From: Macrosoma leucophasiata
Taxonomy: Eukaryota > Arthropoda > Insecta > Lepidoptera > Hedylidae
NCBI GenBank assembly: GCA_036365455.1
Contig: JAWQUS010000030.1
Coordinates: forward strand, 7,192,001-7,256,000
Direction of reading: 5' to 3'
Length of the DNA: 64,000 nucleotides
Below, piece after piece: positions 9,791-21,703 of this stretch (its first letter is position 1; each line of letters starts with the position of its first letter). Below the pieces are notes generated by a model, which saw nothing but the letters and a program-made list of their open reading frames with translations, made no database searches and was not told where the DNA came from. A program made the translations under genes and the position numbers.

Positions 9791-12004
9791 TTTAATATTC
9801 CTACTGTGTCCTAACTGCTTTAGATCTATCAGTATTATCACAGAAGTACTAATTGAAGATGCGAAGATTAAATCGTGTGTTGTTTAAACTGTTTGGGTTT
9901 TGTTGTAGGTTTTGTATAGCACTAAGTTCATGCTTAATTGGTTCAAATCACGGAGCGTGACGACACTGACATTGTTGAACCGACGACCAACGTCAGAGAA
10001 GCCTTAAATCGCTTCAATCACTCAAACTTACATTCGCTAATTTTATCTACTTTCATTGATACCACAGCCTCTCTTACTACAAGACATTTTGTTACTTACC
10101 AGTGCAATAAATACATCATAAAATTTAAGTTACCTTTTATACAACGCCATAATATACTGTCCACGCTTACTACCCTTTATAGGTTCCCTTATTAATCAGT
10201 ACCTTCTCTGTAGCAACCTGGAGCTTTTTAATGGTGTCAGATGTTATCTTATAACTACAGTGAAAGACATTTTGGCATAGGTACTTACTCCACGCTGTGT
10301 TGCACTAGAAAATTCCTACTTACCGTACACGTGATTCTCTTCTACATTGTTCTGATCTCCTTGTAAAAGTTTATTAGACAGAATTAAAATTGTAAAAGAA
10401 TTCAAAGTATCTGAAAATCGTTAAATTTCTTGCCTTTTATTTATGTGTATTTGATTTACTGCTAAATACTAAAAAAAAACTATTTTTTATTTGGATGTTC
10501 TATCCAAATAAAAAAGATAAAATAGAACATCCAAATTTGAAATAGAATAATAGTTCGTAGCTCCTTGATTCTAGCTTCTTATTGAATTAAACGCTTGTCT
10601 GGACATAAATGGTGAAGATAAAAGAATACGAAAATTAATATCCATCACTACAATTTGCAATGACGCAAAACAAGGGTCGCCAGAGTTAGTAATGCCGGTA
10701 TGAATATTTGTCAACATACTACATAATAATATTGATCTGTGCATTGTACATACAGGTAATAAAACATATTTATAAGAAGGTGAGAGAGAGCATTTTTGTA
10801 CATATTATATGCGATCACGTGCAGACACACAATGGTACATAGATTGTACATAAACAAATACTTTACATAAAATTTATGCGCATTTACTTGTAAATTTTTC
10901 AGTTTAACATTATACTGAAATCCACCGGAAAAGTATTTAAAACAGTTTTTGAAAAAATCTGTACTTTGATATTTAAGGTGGCGTAGAAAGGAACGTAACG
11001 AAATGTAATGGCGTAGGATATTATATAAATTATTGTATCAGAAAGTATCGATTAATCATATTTGAAAAAAATCGGTTACATAATAAATAGAAAAATAAGT
11101 GAAAGCACAAGTTAGATTTCATTTTAAGGTGCCAAAATCAGATGAAGACTTATTGAAATACATTCATTTAGGTTTTAAAACCAACACAAAAGACTGAGTG
11201 ACCCATTCGATCAATGGATCGATATTCTTAACATCGATATTTTGTGACAGCCACCTAAGTTGACAGATCCCTTTTTAACGCTTTGTTATGTCACTTCATG
11301 TCTGTCACCAGTCACGTCATTGATGATTGACGTCATTCACTTACTTTTGCGCGTTTATTGTTATTGGTGTTCTGTGACGATTTTGGCTACTGGCTTGAGT
11401 GGCTTGTTTTTGTGCTTGTTAAAACGGATTTCGAGTGCTCTTGCGATTTGGATTACGTAGGTGGTGCTAGAGGTTTCTGTTCAAGTCAGTTGATCTTGTG
11501 TTTGTGAAATAGACTGGAGTTTGCCAAAAAAGTGCTCGGTGTACAGTGAAACGCTATTTAAAGGCATTCATAGATATTTGTGGATACAAGCGTGATTATT
11601 TATTATAAAAATAACTTTCTTAGCTATAATAGCAATCTACAAACCGTCAATTTTAAATTAGCGCCTATTAGTACGAAAATAAATAAAAATATGGCGGAAA
11701 AACGACTTCATTCTTACATTTTTTTAATTAGTATATCTCACGAACCCAATTCGTCAACGAAGACAAATATGTTTTAAATAGTAGTGTATGAACTAATGTT
11801 TGAAGACGTAAAAGTTTTATTGTTGTACAATTATGTACCAAGGCCACATACAAAGCGGATCTTCTTTAAATTTATTTTCAAGAAGTTATAGAATTTTCAT
11901 GAAAATGTATTGTTTTCTCGGACTTTTGATACGAAACTATTTCTGTACTATTGATTTATTACGCCCATAAAACCGACCATGTGAGAAATAAATCAGTAGA
12001 TAAT
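9791..12004. other. Unannotated AT-rich interval
   Basis: No gene supported. The short frames here (for example 9938-10195 and 11580-11777) show no domain, codon bias or splice context. A small inverted repeat around ATTTGGATGTTCTAT lies at 10480-10540. Confidence 0.4.
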
Positions 12005-12190
12005 TCTATACATATTATAAAACAAAGTCCCCTGTCGCGTCTGTCTATTCGCGATATACCTACTCAAAGATTACTGCACGGATTTTCATGCGGTTTTCAC
12101 CGATAGAGAGAGAGTTTTCATGAGGATGGTTTTTTAATTTGTTTAAATTGATAAGAATACAGCGATATAAATCCGCAATAACATATATCT
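12005..12190 (+). mobile_element. Possible Helitron 5' end
   Basis: TCTATACATATTATAAAACAA followed by GTCTGTCTATTCGCGATA and ACGGATTTTCATGCGGTTTTCAC is the usual style of lepidopteran Helitron 5' regions starting with TC. The 3' boundary was not found. Confidence 0.35.
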
Positions 12191-13089
12191 ACTATACTAT
12201 TTTAAGGATAGAAAGATATCCATTTATCTCTTCGAAAAAAAAAAACTTACAATGCGTTCATTAGAAAGCATGGCATCATCAGGCATGAAAAATTTATTTA
12301 ATTCAAACGCGTCACTTACACTATGGGACACACTTCTTTTTGTGTGGCAACGGCTTTAACTTTTATTGTATAGCAGATCGACGGTTGAAGAGTCAGCTAG
12401 TAGTCAATATGTATAAAATGTTGAGTTTGCTCTTCGTACTCTTAATACTATCCCTATACCGTACTAATACCTATTACACGTGCTGAAGTAGCTCTGTCTG
12501 TTACGTTTTCAAGGCCAAACCCTCCAAGGAGATAGGTTTAAACATTTGAATGAATAAGGACTACTTCTCTTGTCACAGCCAAATAGGATGCTCAAGAAGT
12601 CGAAAAGCCTAAGTCATAACAATAGTTCAAGTAACGGTAAAGTAAACGTCATTATACGTTCCTCGTTTAATACATTTCAACGCTTAATATAAGTGATAGA
12701 TCGTGCATGTGTATAGTTACCAATGGCCATTGATTGATAACATGACATCCAAAGCGCGGGTCTTATCGTAAATCGTATTAAAACTCTCATTTCATCGCAT
12801 CATAGGCTTATCACGTTGTGCCCCAGAGGCGCGTTCGATCAGGTTCCCTCGACGTGACACGAGCGTGACACGTAGCCCGCCATTGTACAAGAAATTAAAC
12901 GTTATTGGTAATGTAAGTAAGCGAGAGTGACTGGAAAATGTGTAATGAGGACCCATGCGTGGGGATCTCTGAGATTTGTAGGGTAGTAACTTAAACATCC
13001 GACTTCAAAAACTACCACTAAAAAGTAAAAAATAAGAGTTAAAAATAGTTTCTATACTAATTTACGCACGTAAGAAGTTTACTTCTTTA

Positions 13090-13500
13090 GCGTAACAATC
13101 CAATATCTCAGAAATAAAACAAAACGACAAAAAGTTTAGCAACTAACTTCAGAATGTTGCTTTTATCTGTTTAGCAATTAACTTCAGATTGTCACTTTAA
13201 AAGGCTATTACACGACACGGTATTCAGGGTCCGGCAGAAAGGGTGGGCGTGGCCTCGCGCCGGGTTGCCGATTATTACACTATCCGGTCGACAGCGCCCT
13301 AACTCAGTCACAGTACAAAAACACGGGCCGCTCCGGTCGCCCTAATTAGGGCCCTAACTCCCAAAAATATTATTAGACTACCCTAACCCTTGCTATCGTA
13401 CCCTGAATACCGTGCCGTGTAATAAGTCCTTTAACCTGTCGGAGTGCGCGCGCATCGTAAAAATTCACTCTCATCATTTTTTTCAATCGCGTCAATTTTC
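13090..13500. repeat. Dispersed repeat interrupted by a TTAA MITE
   Basis: The flanks (13090-13196 and 13435-13500) match 42500-42640: both contain AAATAAAACAAAACGACAAAAA, quoted here in two parts as AAATAAAACAAAA and CGACAAAAA, and both continue to GCGCGCATCGTA. The copy at 42.5 kb lacks the insert and acts as an empty site. Confidence 0.75.
13201..13430. mobile_element. TTAA-flanked MITE (piggyBac-like)
   Basis: 230 bp with terminal inverted repeats sharing ATTACACG-CACGGTATTCAGGGT. TTAA flanks both sides (13197-13200 and 13431-13434). TTAA duplication is the signature of piggyBac-superfamily insertion, so that class is inferred. Removing the insert and one TTAA gives a 42-bp stretch that aligns without gaps to the related copy near 42557-42598. 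Confidence 0.8.
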
Positions 13501-14150
13501 AATAATTTCGAAAACTCAATCAACAATGCACGTCACACTTTTGGAATATTTAGAAGTCGGCCAAAGATCTTATTGTCGGAAAAATGAAAAAAATATTGAA
13601 CTAGATCTGTTTGTTGATTGATAAGTATAGTAGTCTAATTATTTATTTTTAACGCTGTCAGTGTTTGGTGAAATTACTTTTCAATGTAAGTAATTGGGAT
13701 TTTTCTACCTCTTTAAAAAACTACAAATGTTAAGGAATCTATATCTTGAGACTATATTAAATATCAATGTACCCTGAAGATGGAAACCCTTCAACTAACA
13801 AGAAGCAAACTTGTCACAAGTTGGCGACACAGGCTCTCGGATACATTGGGAATATAAATATCCCTTACCGCCCCCAGCCCTTTCAGCCACTTAAGACATC
13901 CGCTATGGACCCTTATGTCCTGCCACCTACTTGTATTTGGAGGGAAACATCTATTTTGAGTTACAACTCTTGCCGTCCCATGAGAATTGCAAAGTAAGTT
14001 TGAAAACTTCAACTGTGTGACGTATTTGACGAAAATCCGCGGACATTTTTCATTCATTTTCTATCGTACATTCTGTTCTATTTCTAAACTTATTTAGATA
14101 TCTACTCCTTAACTTGAGCTGCTGATTTTCTATCATTTTTTGAGGTACAA
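13435..14150. other. No supported gene
   Basis: Contains a 76-codon frame (13767-13997) that happens to end at a good splice donor (AAAGTAAGT) but has no recognisable domain. I do not call it a gene. Confidence 0.35.
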
Positions 14151-14750
14151 CACCGTATACCACTGATTCAACAGTCTATTAATGGCTTGATGTTGTAAGT
14201 TTACATAATTCACATAATTACTCAACTTTAATTCGAGAATCAACTACTGGGCACCGCCGCGATATATCTATCTACCGCCAAACATTCGCCAATTTCATGC
14301 GCTATCAAGTTCTAGATAGAGGCAATTTTATTTGTTTGTATAGAACAACGTTTGACCACCAACTCACCAGATGGAAAGTGAAGATGTAGCCGAAGATGAA
14401 GCACATTGATCTAGACCAATATGCTCGAAATGTGTGAAATCTAGAGTGAAGGTCGATTCGAGAGTCTATAAAGTATAGACTCTCGAAAATACCCATTCAC
14501 TAGATTTGAAGATTCCCAGGTTGCAGTTTTTAGGAAACAAAGAAGCTGGATAAGTTTTCTTTGCACCTACGTATAATAGAGCCGAAACGCTTAGTTCGAA
14601 TTTTTGGGCAGTTAACTGTGTAAGGATAATATTTTGCCGTTCTCCAAAATTTGCCAAAAATATTAAAATTAGCAGTGAAAATGTACCGTAAACCACTAAT
14701 TCAACAGTCTATTAATGGTTTGATGTTGTAAGTTCACATAATTACGCCCT
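14151..14750. repeat. Pair of ~65-bp direct repeats around 460 bp
   Basis: ACAGTCTATTAATGG..TTGATGTTGTAAGTT occurs at 14170-14205 and again at 14706-14740, within wider similarity (about 14151-14220 and 14685-14750). Between them is a dispersed-repeat segment with CCACCAACTCACCAGATGG. Confidence 0.55.
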
Positions 14751-15186
14751 TATTAATATACGAGTATTCAGTCCTTTGATGTTCATGGGTAGCTTTATAA
14801 AAGGATATATCTTAAAAAACAAATTCTCCACCAATACATCCCGGCAAGAAAACGAGAGCGGTCCGCGCCATCCGGCTCGACCGGACGGTCCGTATTTACC
14901 CGACATCCCGCTCTTCCATTGTGTATTCAGTAAGGCTCTCATTTAGCAAGTTACATGTCCAACAAAGCCTCCGCTCATTTGGTTAATGCTAAGTAAATAC
15001 GTAGATTTTGTCAAATGCTCTATGTGTTTGCTTGTTAGCTCTAATTGCTAATGTACCGGGCTCTGTAGTGTGTGGTTTTTAATAGTTAAATATTTATATA
15101 GATTAGGTCGTGCAATAGTGATGATTGTTCTATCTGTCTAAATAGATACGAAGTTTTTTTATGTTGTTTATAATTATTATTATGAT

Positions 15187-15363
15187 AGAAATTAAAGAAA
15201 AAACGGAAAGAAAAATTTGACTTCGGGCAGGAATCGAGTTGCGGTGTACCAGTTCAGCCGCTTTACCACTAAGCTACCGAAGTGTGGTAAGGCGGCTGGA
15301 CTGGTTGTCCCGTGGTCGCAGGTTCGAAGTCAAATTTTTGTTTCTGTTTTTTCTTTAATTTCT
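15187..15363. mobile_element. Family D relative with head-to-head tRNA-like modules
   Basis: Inverted arms of 38 bp with two mismatches (15187-15224 and 15326-15363) carry the family D tail sequence GAAGTCAAATTTTT. Between them, a tRNA-like module is readable on the minus strand (ACTTCGGTAGCTTAGTGG...CCCGAAGTC, about 15221-15284). It abuts a partial plus-strand module (GGCGGCTGGACTGG..GGTCGCAGGTTCGA). This palindromic arrangement differs from the tandem one at 7.3 kb. Confidence 0.65.
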
Positions 15364-15549
15364 AAAGTTCACTCGCATGTGTTATTGCGAAAAATAAATA
15401 CCTAGTACTATTATTATGATTGAAGAAATGCGTTTAACATTGACGTTTTACTTCGTTTTACCCCTCTCTATCTATCTCGCGTAACACCACGAGATATTTA
15501 TCGAATTTTACTTTTGTAGCAATAATAATGTTGATATAAGAGTGTGTTG

Positions 15550-16195
15550 ATAATTGTATATCTTGGATGTGCTTTTAGCAAGGATGGTAGGTACACCGCT
15601 GACATAGAAAGGAGAGTGCTTGCTGGGAATTGCGTGAATAGAGCTTTGGGTAAGCTGCTAGTATAAAAAAATCTCAGCCAGCGGGCTCGTTTAGCCGTAC
15701 ATAGTGCTGTACTTACTCCAACGCTTTTATATGGAAACGAGAGCTGGGTATGCAGGAAATAGCATGAAAGTAAATTAAGCGCGGTCGAGATGAGATCTTT
15801 GGGCAATATCTGCGGTGTATCCACTCACCGATCGCGTTCGTAATGAAGATGTAAGAAAGAGGCTTTGTGTGAATGAGAGTATCGCTATAAAAATGAAAAA
15901 ATGGCATGCTCCGATGGTTGGGGCATATAGAAAGAATGTCGAATAAGCGAATGACTAAACAGATATACAATGCGAATGTGGATGGTTGCAGAGGCCCAGG
16001 AAGACCAAGACTGACCTACCATGACCAAATAGGTCGAGTTCTGTCTGATGGTGCGGTCAAAAGTCTTAGAAATCTACGTGCATGTATGAAGATAATGATG
16101 AAAGTAGATGAGGCACGAGAGGTATGTCAGGACCGGGATATCAGGCGCTCTACACTCTCTGCCTACCCCGTTAGGGACCTGGCGTGAAGATACAT
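15550..16195 (+). pseudogene. Decayed LINE reverse-transcriptase C-terminal region and 3' end
   Basis: Translated pieces in several frames show the thumb/C-terminal region of a non-LTR retrotransposon: a YLG-like start, GNESWVCRK, and then the open piece 15906-16187 with LRWLGHIERM and GPGRPRLTYHDQI. It ends GACCTGGCGTGAAGATACATACATA. Frameshifts and stops rule out function. 3' ends of the same family occur at 46939-47080 (plus) and 33826-34060 (minus). Confidence 0.8.
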
Positions 16196-16550
16196 ACATA
16201 TAAGACTGCTTACATATTGATACATAAGTTTTTTTATGCACTACATAAAGGCGGCGTCACCGCCTTTAACGTTTTTATAAATTCTCATGAAACGTATTTC
16301 GGAATAATGCACATTATGTAATAGAATACTTAGAACATAAAATTTTAGGCCGTGCAAAATTAGTATATTCAAATATTAAGGTATTCGATTTCATATGTAA
16401 AAATAATTATACAGAACAACATTTCGAACTTTTGAACATTATGGTTGCCGAAGTACATTTTAACGTATTTTCTTGTGTTGGTGTAATTTACCTGAATAAA
16501 CGTGTACATAAAAATCAAAGATTTCAATTTCAAAAGAAATTCATGTTGCT
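16196..16550. other. No gene seen
   Basis: AT-rich sequence without open frames or recognised repeats. Confidence 0.4.
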
Positions 16551-16551
16551 A

Positions 16552-16668
16552 CTCCTGAGGTCTAATTTGTTACAACTCAGTGCTAGTAATTACAGGGCCG
16601 TGCATTACCGCCTGACCGGAACACGGTAATCCAGTCGTGATTACGGCTTCATTGGAGCTCCACCACCA
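16552..16668 (-). mobile_element. Family A element, 5' part only
   Basis: Matches the first ~120 bp of family A on the minus strand (ACTGGTGGTGGAGCTCC onward). The 3' two-thirds are absent. Confidence 0.7.
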
Positions 16669-16669
16669 G

Positions 16670-17878
16670 TGAAACGTCTAACAGAGAACGTCTCTAAAGT
16701 CAAAAAAATTAAATTCGATATAATTGGTATTGAAGTTTTTATATGTACCTCGGCTGGCTGACTAACCAGTAGGTGACTACGGGGAACGCACCGATACTAT
16801 TACGTCAGGGCAATGACATACTTAATCTCTGCATAATAATATATTAAACCACTACCTATGACTTATTCGGAGTTTACGGTATAACCGCGTCATTCTACTA
16901 CACTAATTTCCTTCAGTTACGTTCTACAATCGCATAGTGAACTGCATTGTTTACCAGATATAATACAAAACTGTCAACCACATGCTTTATATCTGTATTC
17001 TACATATAAACAAGTAACATAATTATCTATTATCCACTGTAATTTATATGCAGTATACCATAGTCTGGTTACATGTCGGCATAGATGGAGCGGCGCCGGC
17101 AGCGTTCGCGACAATAAAATTTCACGCCACATAAAGCAAAAACACACCCCAACGCATTACCACTGTTATATCTCTCGACCACGTAGTCTAGAGCTTCCGA
17201 TCTCCTTGCAACGTCCGCGGCTACATACAAAACTGTATGGCCACCACACAAGAGAGATGTCACGCTGACTGGCCGTAAAATACATTTTGTTATGTTCGCT
17301 TAGATATCGACGAAGTTGGTCGGATGTTGATAACAACTATGAAAACTAGAACTATTACAACTGTCGTTTAAGGTTTGATGTTCGTATGTACAAGTAGCTG
17401 TGTTTTACCGCCACCTTGTTAGGTTTATGCCGGTATTTATAGAGGGTTCATTTTGATAAATAGCTACGAAGGTTAACGTTATTGGAAGAGAAATAGAAAT
17501 CGAAATAGAAAATATTTTTATTTCGAATAGATCTTTACAGATACTTTCAAAACGTCAATAAATCATAAACTACCTAGAGCGAATAACCATTACATATAGT
17601 AAAAGCAAAATCATATATTCATAGTAAATTAAAAATTAAAATTTAAACTATTTGGTTAAGACATAATAATCATAAAATTTTTCAATTCCTTCAATGATAA
17701 TAAATGAAGAAAAAGAAAAACTTATCCGTCAAGATCAATGTTATTCACTTAGCAGAGTTCCAAGTGCAGTCACTACTGAGAAGAACTCCGCTACTGAGAA
17801 GAACTCCGCTACCCAACAAACTCAGTCTCAGAGGATCGGGAGATTATGATACGGGTACGGTTAAAATGAAAATATATT
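16670..17878. other. No gene; possible LINE 3'UTR piece at right
   Basis: Unrecognised sequence to about 17470. 17470-17830 looks like a reversed LINE 3' untranslated region: AT-rich, with a 20-bp tandem duplication of CTACTGAGAAGAACTCCG near 17781-17815. Confidence 0.35.
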
Positions 17879-18300
17879 CTCACTGGTCGTAGGGTTCCAG
17901 TGTAGGGAGTCGAGGGCGTAGGTACCAGCGCATTACCTAACCTATCTGCCACCAAATGGTAGTACAGCATGGTAGTACAGCACTATCGCGTTCCGGTTAG
18001 ATGTTGCATGGTAATCAATATGGGGTTCTTCAAAATGGCGTCAAAAGAATCCTTCAAGGCTGGCAGCGCGTTCCCCTGGTGTTGCAAATTTCCATAGGCG
18101 ACGGTGACCACTTACCATCAGGTGGCCCGCCTGCTTGACAGACAGAGACGTAACAACTGAGGTCTGTCTGAGAGTCTGGCTGAGAGTGGTGGCATCAAAG
18201 CTAGATGATTTTAACCTCTGATTTTGGTGCAGATGTTTATAGGCTGCAGTCATCACTTAACATCAATGTGAGCTGCTTGCTTGTTCGCCACCTTCCTTAC
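17879..18300 (+). mobile_element. Family A element with an internal foreign segment
   Basis: The 5' part (17879-18015) and 3' part (about 18130-18300) match family A. Between them is another common repeat motif (GGGGTTCTTCAAAATGGCGT, CCATAGGCGACGGTGACC, CATCAGGTGGCCCGCCTGC). It could be an insertion or a recombinant subfamily. Confidence 0.6.
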
Positions 18301-18302
18301 AT

Positions 18303-19135
18303 AAACATAAATATAACTACGTTAAGAAAAACCGACTTCAAAACTGAAAAGTAAAAAATAATAAAGATTCACGTAAAAAAAACGTAACTTCACGCCTGTT
18401 TCCCCCGAATTTCCCCGAAGGGGTAGGCAGAGGTAAATGCATGCATTCAATCATACATGCATTACATACACCCACGATTCGCCGGTTACGTTTTGACCCA
18501 TGTAACAGGTGGCGAGCCTGTTGACATCTCCGGGCACATTACATAACTTCGAGGTACTGGGAAATTTCCAGAAAATGGAAAAATTCCAATAGAACCAGAG
18601 ATAATGGACTTTACACCATCATCTCTGATAACCCCCTACCCGGGAATCGAACCCAGGACCTCAGCGTAGTAGTAGTGGCCTGCTACCACTAGGCTACCGA
18701 GGCAGTTTATATAGGCAGATAAAGATTTAATTGTAATTATATACTACCTATTATTTATATGTGCTATTTACTAATAGGTTTGAAGTCGGTGCCAAGCCTT
18801 AAACAAATAATTATATTTTAATCACTTAAATATGAATACGAACAAATTAATACACTGAACAAAACGTATCGTATCGAATCGTGGGTGTTTGCATGTATGC
18901 TTGAATTTATGCATTTACCTCTGCCTACACCTAACAGGCGTGAAGTTACGTTTTAATACAATGAAATGCCTACTTTAGTGATTTTGGCTTGGCACCGACT
19001 TCAAACCTATTAGTAAATAGCACATATTAATAATAGGTAGTATATAATTACAATTAAATCTTTATTGTTTTTTACTTTTCAGTTTTGAAGTCGGTTTTTC
19101 TTAACGTAGTTATATTTATTTAATACTTTTTAGTT
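18303..19135. mobile_element. Foldback element with long inverted arms and a nested SINE
   Basis: The outer arm AACTACGTTAAGAAAAACCG..ACTTCAAAACTGAAAAG on the left is repeated inverted at 18960-19135. The arm continues through TAATTGTAATTATATACTACC to GGTGCCAAGCC, about 130 bp once the SINE is removed. A family C SINE (18370-18718) flanked by ATAAAGATT duplications interrupts the left arm. The spacer holds a family C 3' fragment (about 18880-18957). Confidence 0.8.
18370..18718 (-). mobile_element. tRNA-derived SINE, family C
   Basis: On the minus strand: tRNA-like head with box A-like TAGCCTAGTGGTAGCAGG and box B GGTTCGATTCCC, a body with TTTCCATTTTCTGGAA, and a 3' part with CTACCCCTTCGGGGA and GGCGTGAAGTTACG. 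A perfect 9-bp duplication ATAAAGATT (18361-18369 and 18719-18727) bounds it. Confidence 0.85.
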
Positions 19136-19537
19136 TATTTCTGCATTTCCAATTAGATTAATGTTCATATCTGCTAAATTTGTAAAATCTGACTCTTTTA
19201 GCTTCGTGACAATTAGATACCTTATTTAAATTGTTTAGGTTTGTCGATACAAAATTATTACACGACTATACGAAATCAATGAAAAAAAATTATCCACGAA
19301 GGAGTAAATAACCTGTGTTGTGTCGTCGATGAGTAAATGTGTCATTGTCACTTGTTGTCATCTTGTTGTAATGCGCATTAGGACTACGTCAGTGGATTCA
19401 ACGCACTGTATGACAACTCGCCGTCTATTCTTATTCCTTTAGTGTGAAGGTCTAAAGCCAGATTGTAATGGAGAAAGGAGGTCATGTTTGTGAATGTAAT
19501 TACTAAATTGTGTATGAACTACCACATCGCCGCCTCC

Positions 19538-19865
19538 TCAACTTGCCACCAATAGAACCGTAGAAGCATCAGCTTTCAGCTTTTCAAAATTAATTTTTGC
19601 AAAATTTCGCATGTAGATTATTGAAGGCTTTACCTTGGGCGCTTTTATTTTATAGGATAAATATAACAAATCGTGTCTTGATAGGCCCGGTGCAGCAAGT
19701 TGGCCATAGTTACAAATTTTATCATCATTGGCAGTAATTATTAAATCAATCCAAGAGTCGTCTGATCCAATGTTATGGTGTGTGGGACAAAGATTCAACA
19801 TGGTCAGATTTGACGACTCCAGAATTGATAACAGCAAACGAGACCTAGAGTTACATTTCAGCATG
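19538..19865 (-). pseudogene. LINE endonuclease-domain fragment
   Basis: An open minus-strand segment encodes SWIDLIITANDD, APGLSRHDLLYLSY and similar. This matches the C-terminal part of the APE-type endonuclease of Jockey/CR1-like LINEs, including the conserved SRHD block. It is joined directly to the 5' half of a family A element (19866-20025), so the open frame running through the junction is chimeric. No reverse transcriptase follows. Confidence 0.7.
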
Positions 19866-20025
19866 TCAGTTATGCCTCTGTGCCGGAAATAACAGGGCCG
19901 TACATAACCACCTGACTGGAACACGATAGTGCTGAACACTACCATTTAGCGGCAATTATATTAGGTAATGCGGTGGTGCCTACGCCCGCGAGTTCCGTCA
20001 CTGGAGCTCTACCACCAGTGAAGTT
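19866..20025 (-). mobile_element. Family A element, 5' half
   Basis: The first ~160 bp of family A, ending at GGCACAGAGGCATA where the LINE endonuclease fragment begins. Confidence 0.8.
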
Positions 20026-20835
20026 TTATTGTTGTTTCTCTCTTATGCTATTGGGTTTTCTTATCATTTTCTGGCAGTTTCTCAATTTCTCGGCGTTTGG
20101 TAATATACCCGGAGATCAATAATCGCAAGTTCTAACACGCGTTAAAAGGTTAACAAGCGAACAACTGGTAACAAGCGAAAAAATGGTAACAGACGAATCA
20201 TGGCTAGGTACATGCATTCAAGCATACATGCAAACATGCTACGTATAAAACCCGTTTGCCATTTTCATAACGTAAAAAAACACTTAATTCGGCAAACACG
20301 ATTGATTGATTTTCGAAAGATGCAAGTTATATTGAAGAAGCGTAACGACCTCGACTCCGCTAATCAATAAGCTCCAATATCAATATTTGACTGACACAAC
20401 TCTCGTCTTATGGCGAGCTAACGAGGGTAAACATTAAAATTCTACTGAATTAATAACTCGCTTTTATCGACACTTTCATAATATTCAACGTGTTTAGGGT
20501 TCTATAGCCGTCCGTCTATCCGTCTGTCCGCAGCAATACTCGTAGATTTTTGGCCTAGGAAGCTGTAATTTGTCACAAATATGCATATTAGCTGTGCGGA
20601 AAAATTCGGGTAATAAAACCTTTAAAAAATATATTTGGTGGGGAAGATATCCTCTACTCGTAACGTGGGGCTGTAGTTACGTAGGTACTCCATCGTGTCT
20701 ATCTAGATATTCTAAAAGGTACTATTCTTCCAGAGGAACAAGATTGCGTAAAAAATTTTCTATGTTCCAATAAGTGCCTAGGACGAACTTATGATAATAG
20801 GTATATAATATAAAATTATATTCAATAGATTCAGG
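20026..20835. other. Gene-free interval with decayed repeats
   Basis: Weak traces of family C (TTTTCTGGCAGTTTCTCAATT near 20068) and of the GTCT/TTGACCGG-type repeat (about 20490-20770). No gene. Confidence 0.35.
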
Positions 20836-20839
20836 AACA

Positions 20840-21063
20840 TGACGACCCGGTTAGTCCAGCGGTGCGAAACCACCGTTTGATTCGAAGGGTCGCGGGTTCG
20901 ATCCCCGCACCTGAACAAATATTTGTATGGCCTACAGATATTTGTTTCGGGTCTGGGTGTTTGTGTATGTGTTGTATGTGTACAACGGCACCCACGACAC
21001 AGGTTTATACCTACTGTGGGGCTGTGAGTGTAAGCGTATTTTTTTTTTTTATTTTTTTTTTTT
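20840..21063 (+). mobile_element. tRNA-derived SINE, family B
   Basis: The head GACGACCCGGTTAGTCCAGC contains the A-box region, box B GGTTCGATCCCC follows, and the body ends GTGAGTGTAAGCGTATT with a T/A-rich tail. The right-hand GGCCTACAGATATTTGTTTC block is shared with the other B copies. Confidence 0.9.
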
Positions 21064-21231
21064 AGGAATAACTAACGTCAAAACAAAAAATCTCTTAGTT
21101 CACGGAGGCATCGGTATAAACACAATCGTAAAAATGTTACGAAATCTTATAAACAATTTTATGTAAAGAAACAATATCGATGTTCATAAAATTCTCTGAC
21201 AATAAACAAATGTAGTTTAGTTTAGTAATCT

Positions 21232-21288
21232 AGGCAATTTTAATAATATTGTAAATATTCATTGCATTCAATATTATTAAAATTGCCT
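21232..21288. other. Perfect 20-bp hairpin
   Basis: AGGCAATTTTAATAATATTG and its exact reverse complement, separated by 17 nt. AT-rich; could be a small foldback remnant. Confidence 0.8.
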
Positions 21289-21369
21289 ATTCGTATTTTC
21301 TAAAAGATATATTAATTTATTTTTATTTACTTATATTAAAAGTATAAATGTTTATTAAAAGTACATGTT

Positions 21370-21665
21370 ACTTCTTTTTACATTCTAGAATATGTGTACT
21401 AAGTTTCATCATAATTGGTTAAGTAGTTTTCGCGTGAAAGCGTAAACTATTAACCAATTACTTATATAGTATAAAAAATCTCTTAAAATAAAAAAAAGGG
21501 TTGGACAACCCTTATCACTTGGGGGTATGAAAAATAGATGATGACCGATTCTCAGACCTACCCAATAGGCACACACGAATTAATGAGAATCGGTCCAGCC
21601 ATTTCGGAGGAGTATGGCAACTAACACTGTGACACGAGAATTTTATATACTCGTATATATTGAGA
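21370..21665 (-). mobile_element. Helitron-like fragment (reverse)
   Basis: GGTTGGACAACCCTTATCAC, GATTCTCAGACCTACCC, CATTTCGGAGGAGTATGG and TGACACGAGAATTTTATATA are the usual signatures of lepidopteran Helitron ends. The left part has CATAATTGGTTAAGTAGTTT. Confidence 0.45.
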
Positions 21666-21703
21666 CTGAAGGATAAGAGAAGAGAAGAGAAGATATATAT
21701 TAA

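Noticed and set aside
13767..13997. 76-codon frame ending at AAAGTAAGT
   Set aside because: The donor is good, but there is no recognisable domain and no partner exon.
15906..16187. Independent 93-codon gene
   Set aside because: It is the C-terminal tail of a decayed LINE with frameshifts upstream.
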